Part shown: positions 11,391 to 23,238 of the stretch, one piece after another | Layout: each line of letters starts with the position of its first letter | Position numbering within the stretch: position 1 is the first letter of the stretch | NCBI GenBank assembly: GCA_030847615.1 | Contig: JAUMIR010000001.1 | Location: forward strand, 82,509,501-82,573,500 | Length of the DNA stretch: 64,000 bases | Direction of reading: 5' to 3' | Source of the DNA: Gambelia wislizenii | Taxonomy: Eukaryota > Chordata > Lepidosauria > Squamata > Crotaphytidae | Position numbers and translations under genes: made by a program | The notes under the pieces: model-generated | What the model was told of the DNA's origin: nothing | Database searches by the model: none | Seen by the model: the letters and a program-made list of their open reading frames with translations, nothing else

Positions 11391-11778
11391 GGTTTCATGG
11401 TGCTCAAGAAACTTAGGTTTTGACTTTAAAAACAAGAAATGTTTGAATATTTTCCCATCCCAGAAGAGAGTATGACATTCATAAAAAAAAATGACAAGTC
11501 AGCCAATGCCATCCCCCCCCCCCAGCTTGCTGTAGATCATAGAATCATAGAGGTCCCCTCTATATCATTATCTCTACTTTGTCTCTATTATGTCATACTC
11601 TACTCTGGCAGTCAAAGACATTAAAAAAAATCTGACAGCTTTTGGGGGACTGTTTTAAAGAAAGGTCTTTTAACAGTCTGCTCTGTGGCTTTACATGCTC
11701 TTTTCTTTTCTATGCATATTTTATATTCTTTGTAAAGTTACTGATAGTTCAATTACATTTTCATGATAACCCCTTTAA

Positions 11779-11937
11779 TTGTTGTTGTTGTGTGCCTTGG
11801 AGTTGTTCTTGACTTATGGAGACCCTACGGCAAAACTATCATGGGGTTTTCTGAGGCTGAGAGTGTGTGATTTGCCCAAGGTCACCAGTGAGTTTCATGG
11901 ACAAGTGGGGATTCAACCCCTGGTCTCCAGAGTCATA
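11779..11937 (-). mobile_element. tRNA-derived SINE, copy b, interrupted
   Basis: On the minus strand, GACTCTGGAGACCAGGGGTT leads to GGCAAATCACACACTCTCAG and a CAACAACAACA-type tail (plus-strand TTGTTGTTGTTGTGTGCC). The copy is cut by the palindromic element at 11938-12215. The SINE word CATAGTCCAAC resumes at 12215-12225, which dates the palindrome after the SINE. Confidence 0.8.
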
Positions 11938-12215
11938 GGACTTTTTCGGACGAAGAAAAATAACGCAAGCAGCCTCTCCAGCTTGCGAGGCTGCTGCGCT
12001 GCAAAGCGCCCCTTTCGTATGACGCTCGCCCCTGCCGGTACTCACGATCAACTTTCGTGAGTAAAAAATCAACAAAATATGATGCTCAGCTCTCCCTGCA
12101 GTACCGCAACAGTACCAGCAGGGGTGAGCGTCATACGAAAGGGGCGCTTTGCAGCGCAGCAGCCTCGCAAGCTGGAGAGGCTGCTTGCGTTATTTTTCTT
12201 CGTCCGAAAAAGTCC
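11938..12215. mobile_element. Palindromic MITE, GGACTTTTTCGGAC family, copy 1
   Basis: Two arms of about 105 bp (11938-12043 and 12110-12215) are almost perfect reverse complements, around a spacer of about 65 bp. The ends read GGACTTTTTCGGACG and CGTCCGAAAAAGTCC. ATA flanks both sides (11935-11937 and 12216-12218). The element lies inside a SINE whose uninterrupted sibling copies read TCATAGTCC here, so the duplication is supported by a pre-insertion site. Transposase is absent. A 3-bp A/T target suggests a PIF/Harbinger-type source, but this is inference. Confidence 0.85.
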
Positions 12216-12244
12216 ATAGTCCAACTCCCCCAATATTAAATTAT

Positions 12245-12520
12245 AATCATAGAATCACAGAGTTGGAAGAGACCACAAGGGCCATCCAGTCCAACCCCCT
12301 GCCATGCAGGAATACACAATCAAATCCTTCCTGACAGATAGCCATCCAGCCTCTGTTTAAAAGCCTCCAAAGGAGACTCTACCACACTCTGAGGGAGTGT
12401 ATTCCACTTCCGAACAGCTCTTACAGTCAAGAAGTTCTTCCTAATGCTTAGGTGGAATCTCTTTTTCTGTAGTTTGAACCCATTGCTCTGTGTCCTAGTC
12501 TCTGGAGCAGCAAGTCATCT
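12245..12520 (-). mobile_element. CR1 3' tail, reverse orientation
   Basis: The plus strand begins AATCATAGAATCACAGAGTT and runs through GGCCATCCAGTCCAACCCCC to CTCTGGAGCAGC, the reverse complement of the tails at 546-863 and 17320-17580. It is 5'-truncated and non-coding. Confidence 0.92.
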
Positions 12521-14475
12521 TGAGTCCTGGTTCTGTGAAATAAGACCAGATTGAAACAAAGTGAATGAATGAATGAATATCTGTATATTCATAAAAATAT
12601 AAGCTGGGATGAGGTAGGAGTGAGGCAATAAAAGACGCACGCACATTTGAAAAGTGTTAGGCTATGTGTCCACTTATTAACCTTTCCCTCTTAAGTGGGT
12701 AGCCCCCTTTTGGAAATCTAGAACTGATCAGGTTCTTAAATTACCCTTCTTACTTTAAATCTTATGTTGACACCCTCACCCATATGGCAGTAATCACTCT
12801 TTACCACCAAATGTTGATCAATTAGCTCAATTTAAAAGAAATGGTTTTTAGCTTCCATTTTTACCATCATACCTTTTAAAATGTCTTGGTGAGTGACAAA
12901 TACAACAGAGCAACTTACGTGGGGAAAGGGGTAAAATGCTTATCTCAGGATTGGGAAGGCTACATTCCCTCAGGGCTGCCAGCTCAGGACTATCTTAGGC
13001 CCTTAAGTTTCAGAGCCAAAACCGGAGACCTAGGATACCCCCTTGTGGTGTCACTGGAGGTACAACTTGGTGATATTACAAGATCGATGTTACTATTAAA
13101 CATGTTGCATTACGTATCAACCAGAATTCCACCGTGTCTTCTATTCAAATATAAAACAGCAAGACTAATAAATGAAGAAAATACATATATATAAGCTTTC
13201 AAGGAAGTGCTTTCACCCAAAAATTCCTCCCCTTTGTCGTGAGGACTGGAGGAGAGAGGAATATGAGTTTTGAGAATTCTACCCAGAGGTAATCTGCTCA
13301 GGGCCAAAGGCCAATAATGGGTGGGATGAAGCTAGTAATGAATGGGGACAGAGCCAAAAGTAGGTGACTCCACCATCTCTCTCCCTTCCCCATCTCTCTG
13401 TATTACACCCACAGACACCAGCCTATTTTCTCTCTTCCCCTTCCTTACCACCTAGTAGGCTGCTTTGCTAGATAGCTCTTGTAGAGCGGTGAACTAATAC
13501 TGTCACAGGGTTTTGGAAATTACGCCAAAGGCCATGGTATTAGGTTTAGCATTGCACACATCTCTAGCAAAGACACCACTACCCCTCTCCATTTAAATCT
13601 TGATGTTGTAATTATGCAGAAAACTGAACATAAGCCTAGGCATAATTTCCAGGATGTAAATCCCATTATGGTGAATGGAATTTGCATCTGAGGAAATAAT
13701 CTTAAAATTTCAGTGTAAGGTTGGAATCTTAGATCAGTAATACTACCATCTTTTGTCTTTTCTTTGTGGCTGGGCATTGTAATATGCCAGTGAGCATATG
13801 GCTTCCTCTTGTTCAGTAAGAATGCCAAAGGGCAAAAGAATTCTCTCCTGGCAAGAGATAACATTCACACAGAGATAAGTTTTCCTGTTGGGATTACCCC
13901 CTCATAGGTGCAAGAGGCAAAACACCTACATCCAGCAACATAAGGAAAATAATTTCCCTTTTCTTGGTCACCTGTCCATAGCAAGGTGGTAGTCATAAAG
14001 CTAGCAGGACAACTCTTCATAGCTTGCTTTCAGGGTTGTTTTATTCATCCTTCATTCCACAGTCAAGCCTACACACCTACATAAGTCAATCTAACTGTGG
14101 TGTTAACTTTATGGCCATCTGAGCCCTATTCTCTCATTTACAAAAGACATTGAATCAACACACAAAGACAGGAATGTCCAGTCCCTTCAATTCCATTACT
14201 TACCTTTAGTGGAGAGCAAAGTAGCTGAACAGGAGATCTTCCTTTATGTGTAAGCACTCTTCACATGATCAGGCACCCTGATTTTCTAAGATACCCAATC
14301 ATGTGGAAAGCACCCACAGACAGCGGGAACTCTCCTGTTCAGGCTCATCCTTCTCCATGTGAGGAGAGGAACAGGGCTGCAGATGGCAGAGAAGGATGTG
14401 GCTAGTGCATCCCCCCTCTTTGTATATTGATTCAACATGCTTTATATATGAGTAATTAGGGCTTTAGCCAAGACC
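12521..14475. other. Unassigned intergenic stretch
   Basis: A short (GAAT)n run lies at 12562-12578. Frames at 12886-13307 and 13520-13864 carry no recognised domain. No repeat family was identified. Confidence 0.4.
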
Positions 14476-14476
14476 T

Positions 14477-14702
14477 GGGGCCCTTTCATTCTGTATAACT
14501 ATAGCACTATGATTCCACTTTAACTGTCACAGCTCCATCCCATGAAATCCTGGGGTATGTGGTTTGGTAAGAGACTAGAACTCTATAGCTGAGAATTCTA
14601 AAGGCCTCTCCTTAAAATGCAAATCCTAAAATTCCATAGGATGCAACCATAGTAGTTAACATGGAATCATAGGGCTATTACTATGTAGTGTGAAAAGGCC
14701 TC
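14477..14702. mobile_element. MITE with about 45-bp terminal inverted repeats
   Basis: The left end GGCCCTTTCATTCTGTATAA then AGCACTATGATTCCACTTTA is matched in inverse at the right by TGGAATCATAGGGCTATTAC then TAGTGTGAAAAGGCC. The interior is only about 130 bp, so it has no coding capacity. A fragment of a similar design lies at 59908-60002. A clear target duplication was not found. Confidence 0.75.
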
Positions 14703-15990
14703 TTTTATTGTCGGAAAGAAATTCCATTTGAAGCTAATTTCAGCCTGCCTATTCCAAATTCTCCATTGTCCATTCATCAAAAGTAAGTAAAAATGTACCT
14801 CAGGCATCATACAAATGGTGTGTCATTACAGTGATATATTATCTACTACATACTATCCATGTCATTGTAGAACAAACTTAGCAGGTGGAAACAAATAAAG
14901 CGAGCAGCACCTATTTGCAAACTATAGGCTGTATGATGCTTTTTAAGTTTTCAGAGCAAAATGTGTAGCCTCCATCTGTCATTGTATCTCCCAATTACAG
15001 CCACTAGATGCTATGGGCTATCAGTCTGGTGGTGATGTTTAACACCCTCAGAGGTATGGCAGGGAAATAAGAGTCTTCCTGTTACTTCCTGCTGGCCACA
15101 TATCAGTCAAAAGTGGCTTTAAGGGGCTCAAGAAGAGAGACTATAAGAGGCAGTCTTTTGACCAACTCCACAAAAATTCATTCCTGTCTGCAATAAAAAG
15201 TACAGTTTGGAAAGTTATTTCTAAGAAGATTGAACATGGCGACATACTGAAGCCATCCATAACTGAACAGTGGTAGCATGATGCCCTGGCAACCAGAGCA
15301 TATTTGTTTTCAGATACCTGAATGTTTTCCAGATGTTCCAGAAATAGGTGATTAAATCTATAACACAGCAGAAACATTTATCATTTCTTTATTATTTGAA
15401 ACCACTTTCCAAAAATTTAAGATCTACAACAAGCATCTATCTAACTCAATAAGCTTCATTTTATTTTTCTCTGTGCGTCTATCCTGTCCTTTTGGCATCT
15501 CCCACCTCCTCCTTTCTGCCTGGTAGAGCTAAGAAGTTTGTGGAAGATATAATGGAACTTTTTTTATCTACGGTAAAGCTGAATAATATTGCCATCTCAA
15601 GTCTGTTGTAGAAATAACAAATGAGACCATGACAGTATAAATACTCATAATTTTATAGAATTATGGCATTTTATCTCACTTTCTGCAGGTATTTGGTTCT
15701 GCTGTATTTCCCCTTTATTCATTACTATGACTTGCCTCCATTATACTATTTGTGTTGTTTGCAGTGAAAAAAGACTTCAGTTCTTTACAAATAAATGAGG
15801 CTTTCTCCCAGAATTATAGTCCCCCCCCCCCGGTAATATTGTACTCCTTCTAAAAATTCCAAATATATGTGAAACGGAGAGATTTCACTCATAGGCTAAA
15901 AAGTGAATGTCACTAGCAGGATCATTTCTCTCAAAACAATGGGGCTGAATATTTTGCTTCATAATTCATCTTCAAGCAGGGCTAGAGAGT
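14703..15990. other. Unassigned intergenic stretch
   Basis: A C-run occurs at 15822-15832. The minus-strand frame at 15141-15377 is without a recognised domain. Nothing else is supported. Confidence 0.4.
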
Positions 15991-15992
15991 TT

Positions 15993-16424
15993 GGGCTCAT
16001 TTCTATGGGCCAGGATATGCTGCCTCCCAGTCAGAAGCTAGGAAGCCAGGCTGAAACATAGGACCAAGGTAACTTGCATGTGACAAGCTTTGGACACATG
16101 CTGTGGGACTTCTTCCTGCTGTACCAGAGCAACAGCAAACCAGCAACTGCAGTGATGGGCAGCCTGGCAGAATGGTTTCCTGCAGACACGGATCTGTTTT
16201 GTTTGGGTGTTGTTGTTTTTGCCGGCTAAAACCAAGTTAACCAGTTTTTTTTTTTAACAGTTTTAATGGGCTGTAGCCCATCTTTCTCCCATTTTTGCCT
16301 CATCTTTTCCTCAGGGTAATGGGGATTGCCTAGGGACAAAACGGAGCAAAAGTCCTGCATTGTCAGGACTGCAGGGCTCCAAGACAGAGTCAAGATGAGG
16401 TAAATTGCCCAAGTAGATAAGCCC
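15993..16424. mobile_element. TIR DNA element, GGGCTTGTCTACATG family, copy 2
   Basis: The left end GGGCTCATTTCTATGGGCCA is matched in inverse by TTGCCCAAGTAGATAAGCCC at the right, flanked by TTT on both sides (15990-15992 and 16425-16427). The interior parallels 10560-11085 (AACCAAGTTAACCAG, TTTTAATGGGCTG, GGGACAAAACGGAGCAAAAG). It is non-autonomous. Confidence 0.75.
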
Positions 16425-16489
16425 TTTGTTTGATTGTTTTAATGAAAGCTTGGAATTGGGCAAACTAATATGTACACTGGGTATAAACT

Positions 16490-16722
16490 ATGCCAGTGCA
16501 GTATAGTGGTCTGAGCATTGGACTATGACTCTAGGGATGAGGGTTTGAATCCCTGCTCAGCCATGGAAACCCGCTAGGTGGCCTTAGATAAGTCACACTA
16601 TCTCAGCCTCAGAGGAAGGCAAAAGCAAGCCCCTCTGAACAAATTTTGCCAAGAAAACCTTTGCATCTAGGTATTTGCCATAAGTTCAAAATGACTTGAA
16701 GGCACACAGCAGCAACACTGGC
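16490..16722 (+). mobile_element. tRNA-derived SINE, copy c, best preserved
   Basis: The head GCAGTATAGTGGTCTGAGCA with a following TTGGACTATGACTCT region and B-box GGGTTTGAATCCC (16547-16559) is tRNA-like. It continues as CTCAGCCATGGAAACCCGCT, CAGCCTCAGAGGAAGGCAAA, TTTTGCCAAGAAAACC and ends ACTTGAAGGCACACAGCAGC. This is the clearest of the copies for defining the family, and its RNA polymerase III promoter boxes are partly preserved. Confidence 0.85.
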
Positions 16723-16839
16723 TGCACACCTACAAACCAGTAAAACACAGCCAACAGGTTATTACAGCAACCCTAAAAACATTCAGCTGTTTTCTTTCCT
16801 CAGAGGATGTGTTGTCTTCCCTAAAGTTTTGCCATGTAT

Positions 16840-17580
16840 AAAAACTTAGAGATTAAAGTCATAGAACTGCATCTCTATACTTGGGCAGTAAAAGTGAAAT
16901 GCACAGATACAGGATGGGTGACATTTGGCTTGATGGCAGTTCATGCAAAAGGGAACTAGGAGTCTTAGTGGACCACAAGCTGAACATGAATCAGCAGTGT
17001 GATATGACAGCTAAAAAAGCCAATGCGATTCTAGGCTGCATCAATAGGAGTATAGTGACTAGATCAAGAGAAGTAATAGTGCCCCTCTATTCTGCTTTAG
17101 TCAGACCTCACCTGCAATACTGCGTCCAGTTCTGGGCACCACAATTCAGGAAGGATTCTGAGAAACTGGAATGTGTCCAGAGGAGGGCAACCGAAATGGT
17201 GGGAGGTCTGGAAGCCATGCGCTATGAGGAGCAGTTTAAGGAGCTGAGTATGTTTAGCCTACAGAAGAGAATATTAAGTGGTGACATGATAGTCATGCTT
17301 AACTATTTGAAGGGATGTCATATTAAGGATGGAGCAAGCTTGTTTTCTGCTGTTCCAGAGACTAGACATGGAACAACGGACTCAAACTACAGGAAAAGAG
17401 ATTCCACCTAAACATTAAGAAGAACCTCTTGATTGTAAGAGTGTGGCGGGATCTCCTTTTTTTGAGGTTTTAAACAGAGGCTGGATGTCCATCTTTCGGG
17501 AATGCTTTGTGTATTCCTGCAGGGCAGGGAGTTGGACTGGATGGTCCTTGTGGCCTCTTCCAATGCTATGATTCTATGGT
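16840..17580 (+). pseudogene. CR1 LINE, reverse transcriptase C-terminus and 3' tail
   Basis: A 176-codon frame (16881-17411) gives the thumb/C-terminal region of a CR1 reverse transcriptase: KRELGVLVDHKLNMNQQCDM, AKKANAILGCINRSI, VPLYSALVRPHLQYCVQFWA and KLECVQRRATEMVGGL. It then passes into the 3' tail (SLFSAVPETRHG) and ends GATTCTATGG at 17571-17579. Relative to the complete tail at 546-863 it lacks a block around 17430. The catalytic YADD region is upstream of the truncation point and absent, so the copy is dead on arrival. Confidence 0.92.
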
Positions 17581-18190
17581 TTGAGAGTCTGGCTCCATGA
17601 CGTAGGAAAGATTTTGTTATCTTGAGCCTGAAATCCTGCATCATCTGATGGAATGAATCATTCCCCCATTCCCAAGTAGAGAACTCATCTGTTCTCCCCT
17701 GTGTCCTCCCAAGATGATCATTTACTGGAACTCCCAGGAATCTTCTGCAGGTCCTGAAGGATGAAATCATTATTGTGTGTTAGCTACAGGGACATAACCA
17801 GATAATGTGAGCTATCCCCTACTCTCCTCCAGCCAGTAAATGGCCTGTGAGGGGGAGTACAGCAGACACATAAGTGCAGCGGTCTGTGAGTTGTTGCATG
17901 AGGGGAAAAATGAATACTTATCCCTGCAAGAATGGTAAAAAGAAATATGCAGGGTAAGTAGTGCCTTCATATGTCACCAACAGGATGCCAGCATGCATGA
18001 TTTGATGACACAGTGGCAAGAGTGAAAGCAAAGATGATCAAGTCATTATGTATGTGTTTAAGTCTATAACACATGGTGGGTGTTATAGATAATTACTAAT
18101 AATAATTACAACAATTTAAATTCCATATTTTTGGCTCTAGTGCATCATAAAACCAATATGCAGAATTAATTAAGATGATAAAACATAAAA
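17581..18190. other. Unassigned intergenic stretch
   Basis: No domain-bearing frame or repeat was recognised. The minus-strand frame at 17408-17770 mostly covers the CR1 tail. Confidence 0.4.
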
Positions 18191-18193
18191 TAA

Positions 18194-18586
18194 TCTATAT
18201 ATATAATTCTCTGGGGTATGTTGCCATTTCCAGTGTGCTGATTGGCTGCTTAGGGACCTGACCAACCAATCACAGGTCTGTTGGGCAGCCAATCCTCACA
18301 CTGGGGGCAGGACTATGGAGATCTCAAACGTGGCTGGAGAGTGAAAATGAGTAGCATGGGTGGCAGAACAAGTGGCGTGGGAGGGGGCAGGATGAGCAGC
18401 ATGGGGGCAGGATGAGCAGGGTGGGAGGATGAGCGGGGTGGGAGGGGGCAGGATGAGCGGGGAGGCAGGATGAGCGGGGTAGGGGTGACTTAAACCCACC
18501 AGCCTACCTCAAAGGGTTGTCATGAGGTCTCCTGAGTATTTTGGGGAGAGTGTTTTAATAGGAATGATACACTGGGTCCAGCTAGT
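18194..18586 (+). mobile_element. Candidate non-autonomous Helitron
   Basis: The left end TCTATATATATAATTCTCTG resembles vertebrate Helitron 5' ends (TC start). The right end CTGGGTCCAGCTAGT has a small hairpin (CTGG/CCAG) just before a CTAGT terminus. A 5' hairpin CAGTGTG...GATTGGCTGC pairs with GCAGCCAATCCTCACACTG (18230-18303). The 5' flank is A as expected, but the 3' flank is A where T is typical. No RepHel frame is present. The interior holds GGATGAGCGGGG-type minisatellite units (18370-18485). Confidence 0.45.
18370..18487. repeat. Minisatellite, GGCAGGATGAGCGGGGTG-type units
   Basis: About five imperfect units of 18-30 bp share GGATGAGC. They lie inside the candidate Helitron. The minus-strand proline-rich frame here (18296-18499) is a by-product. 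Confidence 0.7.
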
Positions 18587-19112
18587 ATGTATGAAAGCAA
18601 TAAAGAGAATAAAAATAAAACACAGATCAGTAACAGCATTCCCATGAAGGAGACATAGAGAACTCTCCATGGGTCACATGTAGCCCTCAAGACCATTTGT
18701 TGTGGGACAGTGTCTCTTGCCCCAAACTTTTTGCCTCCCTCAGGTGTGTGGGGGAAATTGCCCCATGGAGAAGGTGTAATATTTTAAACACAAAAGAAAC
18801 TTTTTTTTCAACAGGAAGAGTCCTAGAGATTGACCTCCTGGTCATTTACTGTTGACAAAAACAAAACAAAACAAAAACCCTCTACTTGGCCTAAGATGGT
18901 TCAAAGGGGTACCCAAATGTCATAAATTTGTCCCCATGTCCCCATTGGACAATGCAGGCATGTGGAGGCAAAAAAGATTTTCGGGGAGGGGGAGGATGGA
19001 ATGGACAGGTCCTTTGGGGGACCACTGCAGCCTTTTAACACTCAACAGTTGCCCACATCTGGGAGAAAAAAACAATAATTCAACCATATCTAGCTAGCAT
19101 CAGTACCTGGAA
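18587..19112. other. Unassigned intergenic stretch
   Basis: An A-rich AACAAAACAAAACAAAA run lies at about 18858-18876. No gene is supported. Confidence 0.4.
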
Positions 19113-19581
19113 TTTTTTTTTTCATATTTGTTTTTTATTAATCATTTTCACAAACATACAATTTCCTCTTATTTTATACATAATTACCATAAAGTGTTTT
19201 TTATATCTCACAGCTTTAAAAAACAAGTTCATGAATTATACACTAATTCTTTTCAAAGTTAATCACACCTCAAAAAGTTTCCACCAGTCAATAATTCAAT
19301 CTAGCTTTTCCTCTTCTTCTTCACTAACTTCCTGTTTTGTATAGTTTTGGTACAGGAAGATAGTAACTACATGTCACAATTATTCTTGACTTTTTTCCCC
19401 ACATATTCTTACCCTCTTGTTCACCTTTGCCCTGATTTCTACTTTACCATACTTCCCTATAGGTTCTTTCCCTGGGATTTCCTATGTTTTATCATAGTAA
19501 GCTAGCTTGTAGCTCCCCGTTTATTCCCCAGTAATCTTTTACATGCTTCCAGTCTTGTTTCCATTTTGACTGCTTCCAATT

Positions 19582-22500
19582 TCATAGTTTATTTGTAAGT
19601 ATATCCAATTCATACATATCAATTACTTTATCTTTCCAATCTTCAATACTGGGGCATTCTTTCAATTTCCATTTTCTGGCTATGACAAGTCTAGCAGCCG
19701 TGATTGGATACAATGTGATTCTCCAATTTTTGTTTCCCTTCCTATCCTAATCACTTTTAATAATATTTAACAAATACAATTCCAGAGTGAAGTCTAATTC
19801 CACTCGCAGGATTTGTTTCATTATCTCATGTACTTCATTCCAAAATGTATTAATCTTTTTACATCTCCACCACATGTGAATTAACGTTCCCTGATTATCC
19901 CCATATTTCCAACACGAACTTGGTATTGTTTTGTTTATCTTACTTAGCCTTTTTGGTGTATAATACCACCTTAACCCCACCTTTACATAATTCTCTTTTA
20001 ACAACTGACATGCTGTAAATGTGAAAGATCTCTTTCTTGCCATCTCCCAATCCTCTATGGCAATAGGTCTCCCTATATCTCTTGCCCATTTTAACATATA
20101 TTCTTTTACATATTCTTGTTCTGTTTGTCGCCTTAACAATATTTTGTAAATTTTCCCAATAGCTTTTTGCCTATTTTCTACTCTAAGAACCTTATCCAAT
20201 TCATTTTCTACAAGTTCAAAACCATCTCTTTTTTGATCTTCTATGAAATGTTCTTTTAACTGTAAGTACACAAACCAATTTATATTGTATCTTTTTTGTA
20301 ATTTTTCTTTTGACCAGTGTTATCGAAATATCTCTTCCTTTCTTTATCAGCTCCGTATATCTTATCCACTCATCTGCATTGTACCACCTAGACAAGAAGG
20401 CCTCCTGGTGTGAGACCCATAATGGAATTTTGAAGTAAAATGCTTTTTTCACTTTTTCCCATACCCTCAGTAGTCCTTTTCTTGTACAATGGTTCGTGAA
20501 TCCTTTGTTGACTTTCTCTTTCTCATATAACAGATAAGCATGCCAACCATATCTAATATCGTGCCCTTCCAGATTCAATAATTTTTTGTCATTTAGATTT
20601 ACCCAATCTTTAATCCATACTAACGTGGATGCCTGATAGTATAGCTTGAAGTCTGGAAGATCACAACCACCCCTGAGTCTTGTGTCTATTAAATATGTCC
20701 ATTTAAACCTCAATAGTTTATTCCCCCATATAAATTTCTGCAAATCTTTATTCCAATTGTCAAATATCTTGTCATTATTCGCTATAGGTAAATTTTGAAA
20801 AAGGAATATAACTTTAGGAAGTATCGCCATTTTTACTGCAGTGATTTTCCCCATTAATGACAGGTTTAATTTACTCCATCTTTCCGTATCTTTATTTATT
20901 CCTGTCCAAACTTTTTAATAATTATTGTCAAACAAATCAGCATTTCTTTTAGTTAGCCATATTCCTAGGTATCTTGCCTTATTACCTATGTTACAACCAG
21001 ACTTATCTCTCAGTTTTTGGTCTTCTTTATCAGTCATGTTTTTCGTGATTATAATTGTTTTGTCTTTATTTATTTTAAATCCAGAATGCTCTCCAAATTC
21101 ATTAATTAGGTTTAAACATTTTTCAATTTGGTTTTGTGGTTCTTCCATAAATATAATCACATCATCCACAAAGGCTTTTAATTTATAAGTAAAGCCTTTA
21201 ATCTTTATACCTGGGATCTCCTTGCATGCTCTTAATCTTCTAATTAACACCTCAAGTACTAGAATAAACAACAAGGGTGAAATGGGGCAACCCTGTCTAG
21301 TACCATTATTTATTTTAAATGTGTCAGAACTCTGTGCCATTTGCTCTGTATATATTTTTTCTCTTCTCTTGCAGAATCTTGTTCCTAATCCTGATCTTCT
21401 CATTGTCTCCATCATAAAGTTCCAGTCTACACTATCAAAAGCTTTTTCAGCATCTACCATCATCAAACCTATTTTTTTTCACTATGCCCTTCATAGTATT
21501 CCAATATATTTATGACAGTTCTTATGTTATCATTTATTCGTCTCCCAGGTATGAAGCCATTTTGATCTTCACTCACTATTTCAGCAATTATCTGTTTTAG
21601 CATGTTGGCTAAGATCATAGGGTAAATTTTGTAATCTATATTTAATAGTGAGATAGGGCGGTAATTACCAACTTCTTTGCCATCTTTTCCTTCTTTCAAT
21701 ATTAAGGATATATTAGCATTTTCCCAAGTTTTGAGAATTCTTTCGGCTTCAATCTGGTTAAACAATTTATATAATGGCATAGCAAGTTCATTTTCGAAGT
21801 TTTTGTAGAACAGAGCCAAAAAACTGTCTGGCCCTGGAACTTTATTCTGTTTCAACTCTTGGATCACTTTCAAGATTTCTGCTATTGCGATTGTCTTATT
21901 CAAGTTTTCCAAGTGTTCTTTTTTCAAATTCTGGAAATTTTGTTTATCTAAATATGCTTTCATCTTCTGCATTTCCTCTTCACTCTTTACTTTAAAGCTA
22001 AAAAGTTTATTATAATATTTCTTAAACTCTTCTTTAATCTCATTTTGTTTTGTTATGACTTGTTCCCTACATCTTATCTCAGTAATTATTTTTTCTCCAA
22101 TTCTCTCCTTAGTCTATGTGCAAGCCACTTACTTGACTTGTTTGCATACTCAAAATTAGTTTGTCATATTTTTCTCATTTTCTTTTCAAGTGTCGACCAT
22201 GTTCCCATGTTTAGTTGTGTCTGAATTTATTTAATTTGGAGTGCTGTTTTCTCTTTAGTTGGATCTTCTCTCAACTCTTCTTCTTTCCTTTTCAACTCTC
22301 TCATCAAAAAATTGCACCTCTCCATATTTTGTTTCTTGACTTCTGCGCCTCTTTTAATCAGCAGCCCTCTAAAAACTGCTATACCAGCATCCCAAATGGT
22401 TTTCCATTTACACTCTTTGTTGTCATTTTCTTGAAAGTATAAATTGATCTCTTTCTTCAATTTTTGACATAATCTTCGTCTTTTATTAAGCTCTCCTTCA

Positions 22501-23237
22501 GCCTCCAGTTCATTGTTGTTTTGACTATTTTCATTTTTAATTTAATTGGGTTATGATCTGAAGTTGTCCTCGCCATAATTTCCATGTCTAGAATGTAAGG
22601 CAGCAACTCCTTAGATATTAAAAACATGTCAGTTTTAGACATGGATTTATTTCTGTCTGAGTAGAACGTAAAACCCTTTTCATTATTATGTTTCTTGGTC
22701 CATACTTCTTCTAGAATGTACTTTTCTTTGATATCAAAAAACCTTGGTAGCTTCTTCTGAATTCCCATTTTCTTTTTATGTGATCTATCCATTTTTGGGT
22801 CAAGGTCTCCATTAAAATCTCCTAATAGGATTATGGGTCCTTTCACGTGTTTCTCAATTTGTTGATATAGTTTTTTTATAAAAAAATTTCTTGTCTCAAA
22901 TTAGGTGCATAGACTCCCACTATTACTATTTTGACACTCTGAAAAACTGTCTCTACAAATATGTATTCACCTTCCTCATCTTTGACTAGTTCTTTTACAG
23001 GATATTTATGATTTATGTATAATGCTATTCCCCCTTTTTTTTCTTTTTACTGTTGGCCGAATAAAATAATTGTCCTAACTTAGTATATCTTAAAAATCTG
23101 TAATCCTCTATTTTTATCTTAGTTTCTTGTAAACATACTATATCATTTTTCTGTTTTTCTAAATCATGGAATATTCGTCGTCTTTTGTATTCTGAATTTA
23201 AACCTTTTGTGTTCCAGGAACATATTTTAATCGCCAT
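19582..23237 (-). pseudogene. L1 copy 1 ORF2 (endonuclease-reverse transcriptase), frameshifted
   Basis: Domains in order: endonuclease start MAIKICSWNTKGLN and CLQETK (23237-23030), LLGDFNGDLDP (about 22820) and catalytic SDHNPIKLKM (about 22550). The reverse transcriptase follows with ILKEGKDGKEVGNYRPISLL (about 21670), DAEKAFDSVDW (21460), GTRQGCPISPLLF (21290) and FVDD in place of the usual YADD (about 21170). Next are LRGGCDLPDF (about 20660) and a C-terminal cysteine-rich knuckle CWKYGDNQGTLIHMWWRC (about 19910-19860). The frame breaks at least at about 23040, 22450, 21970-22160, 21470, 20920 and 20280, and near 19750 before the predicted end at 19582. It is not functional. FVDD may be the family state or a mutation. 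Confidence 0.9.
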
Positions 23238-23238
23238 T

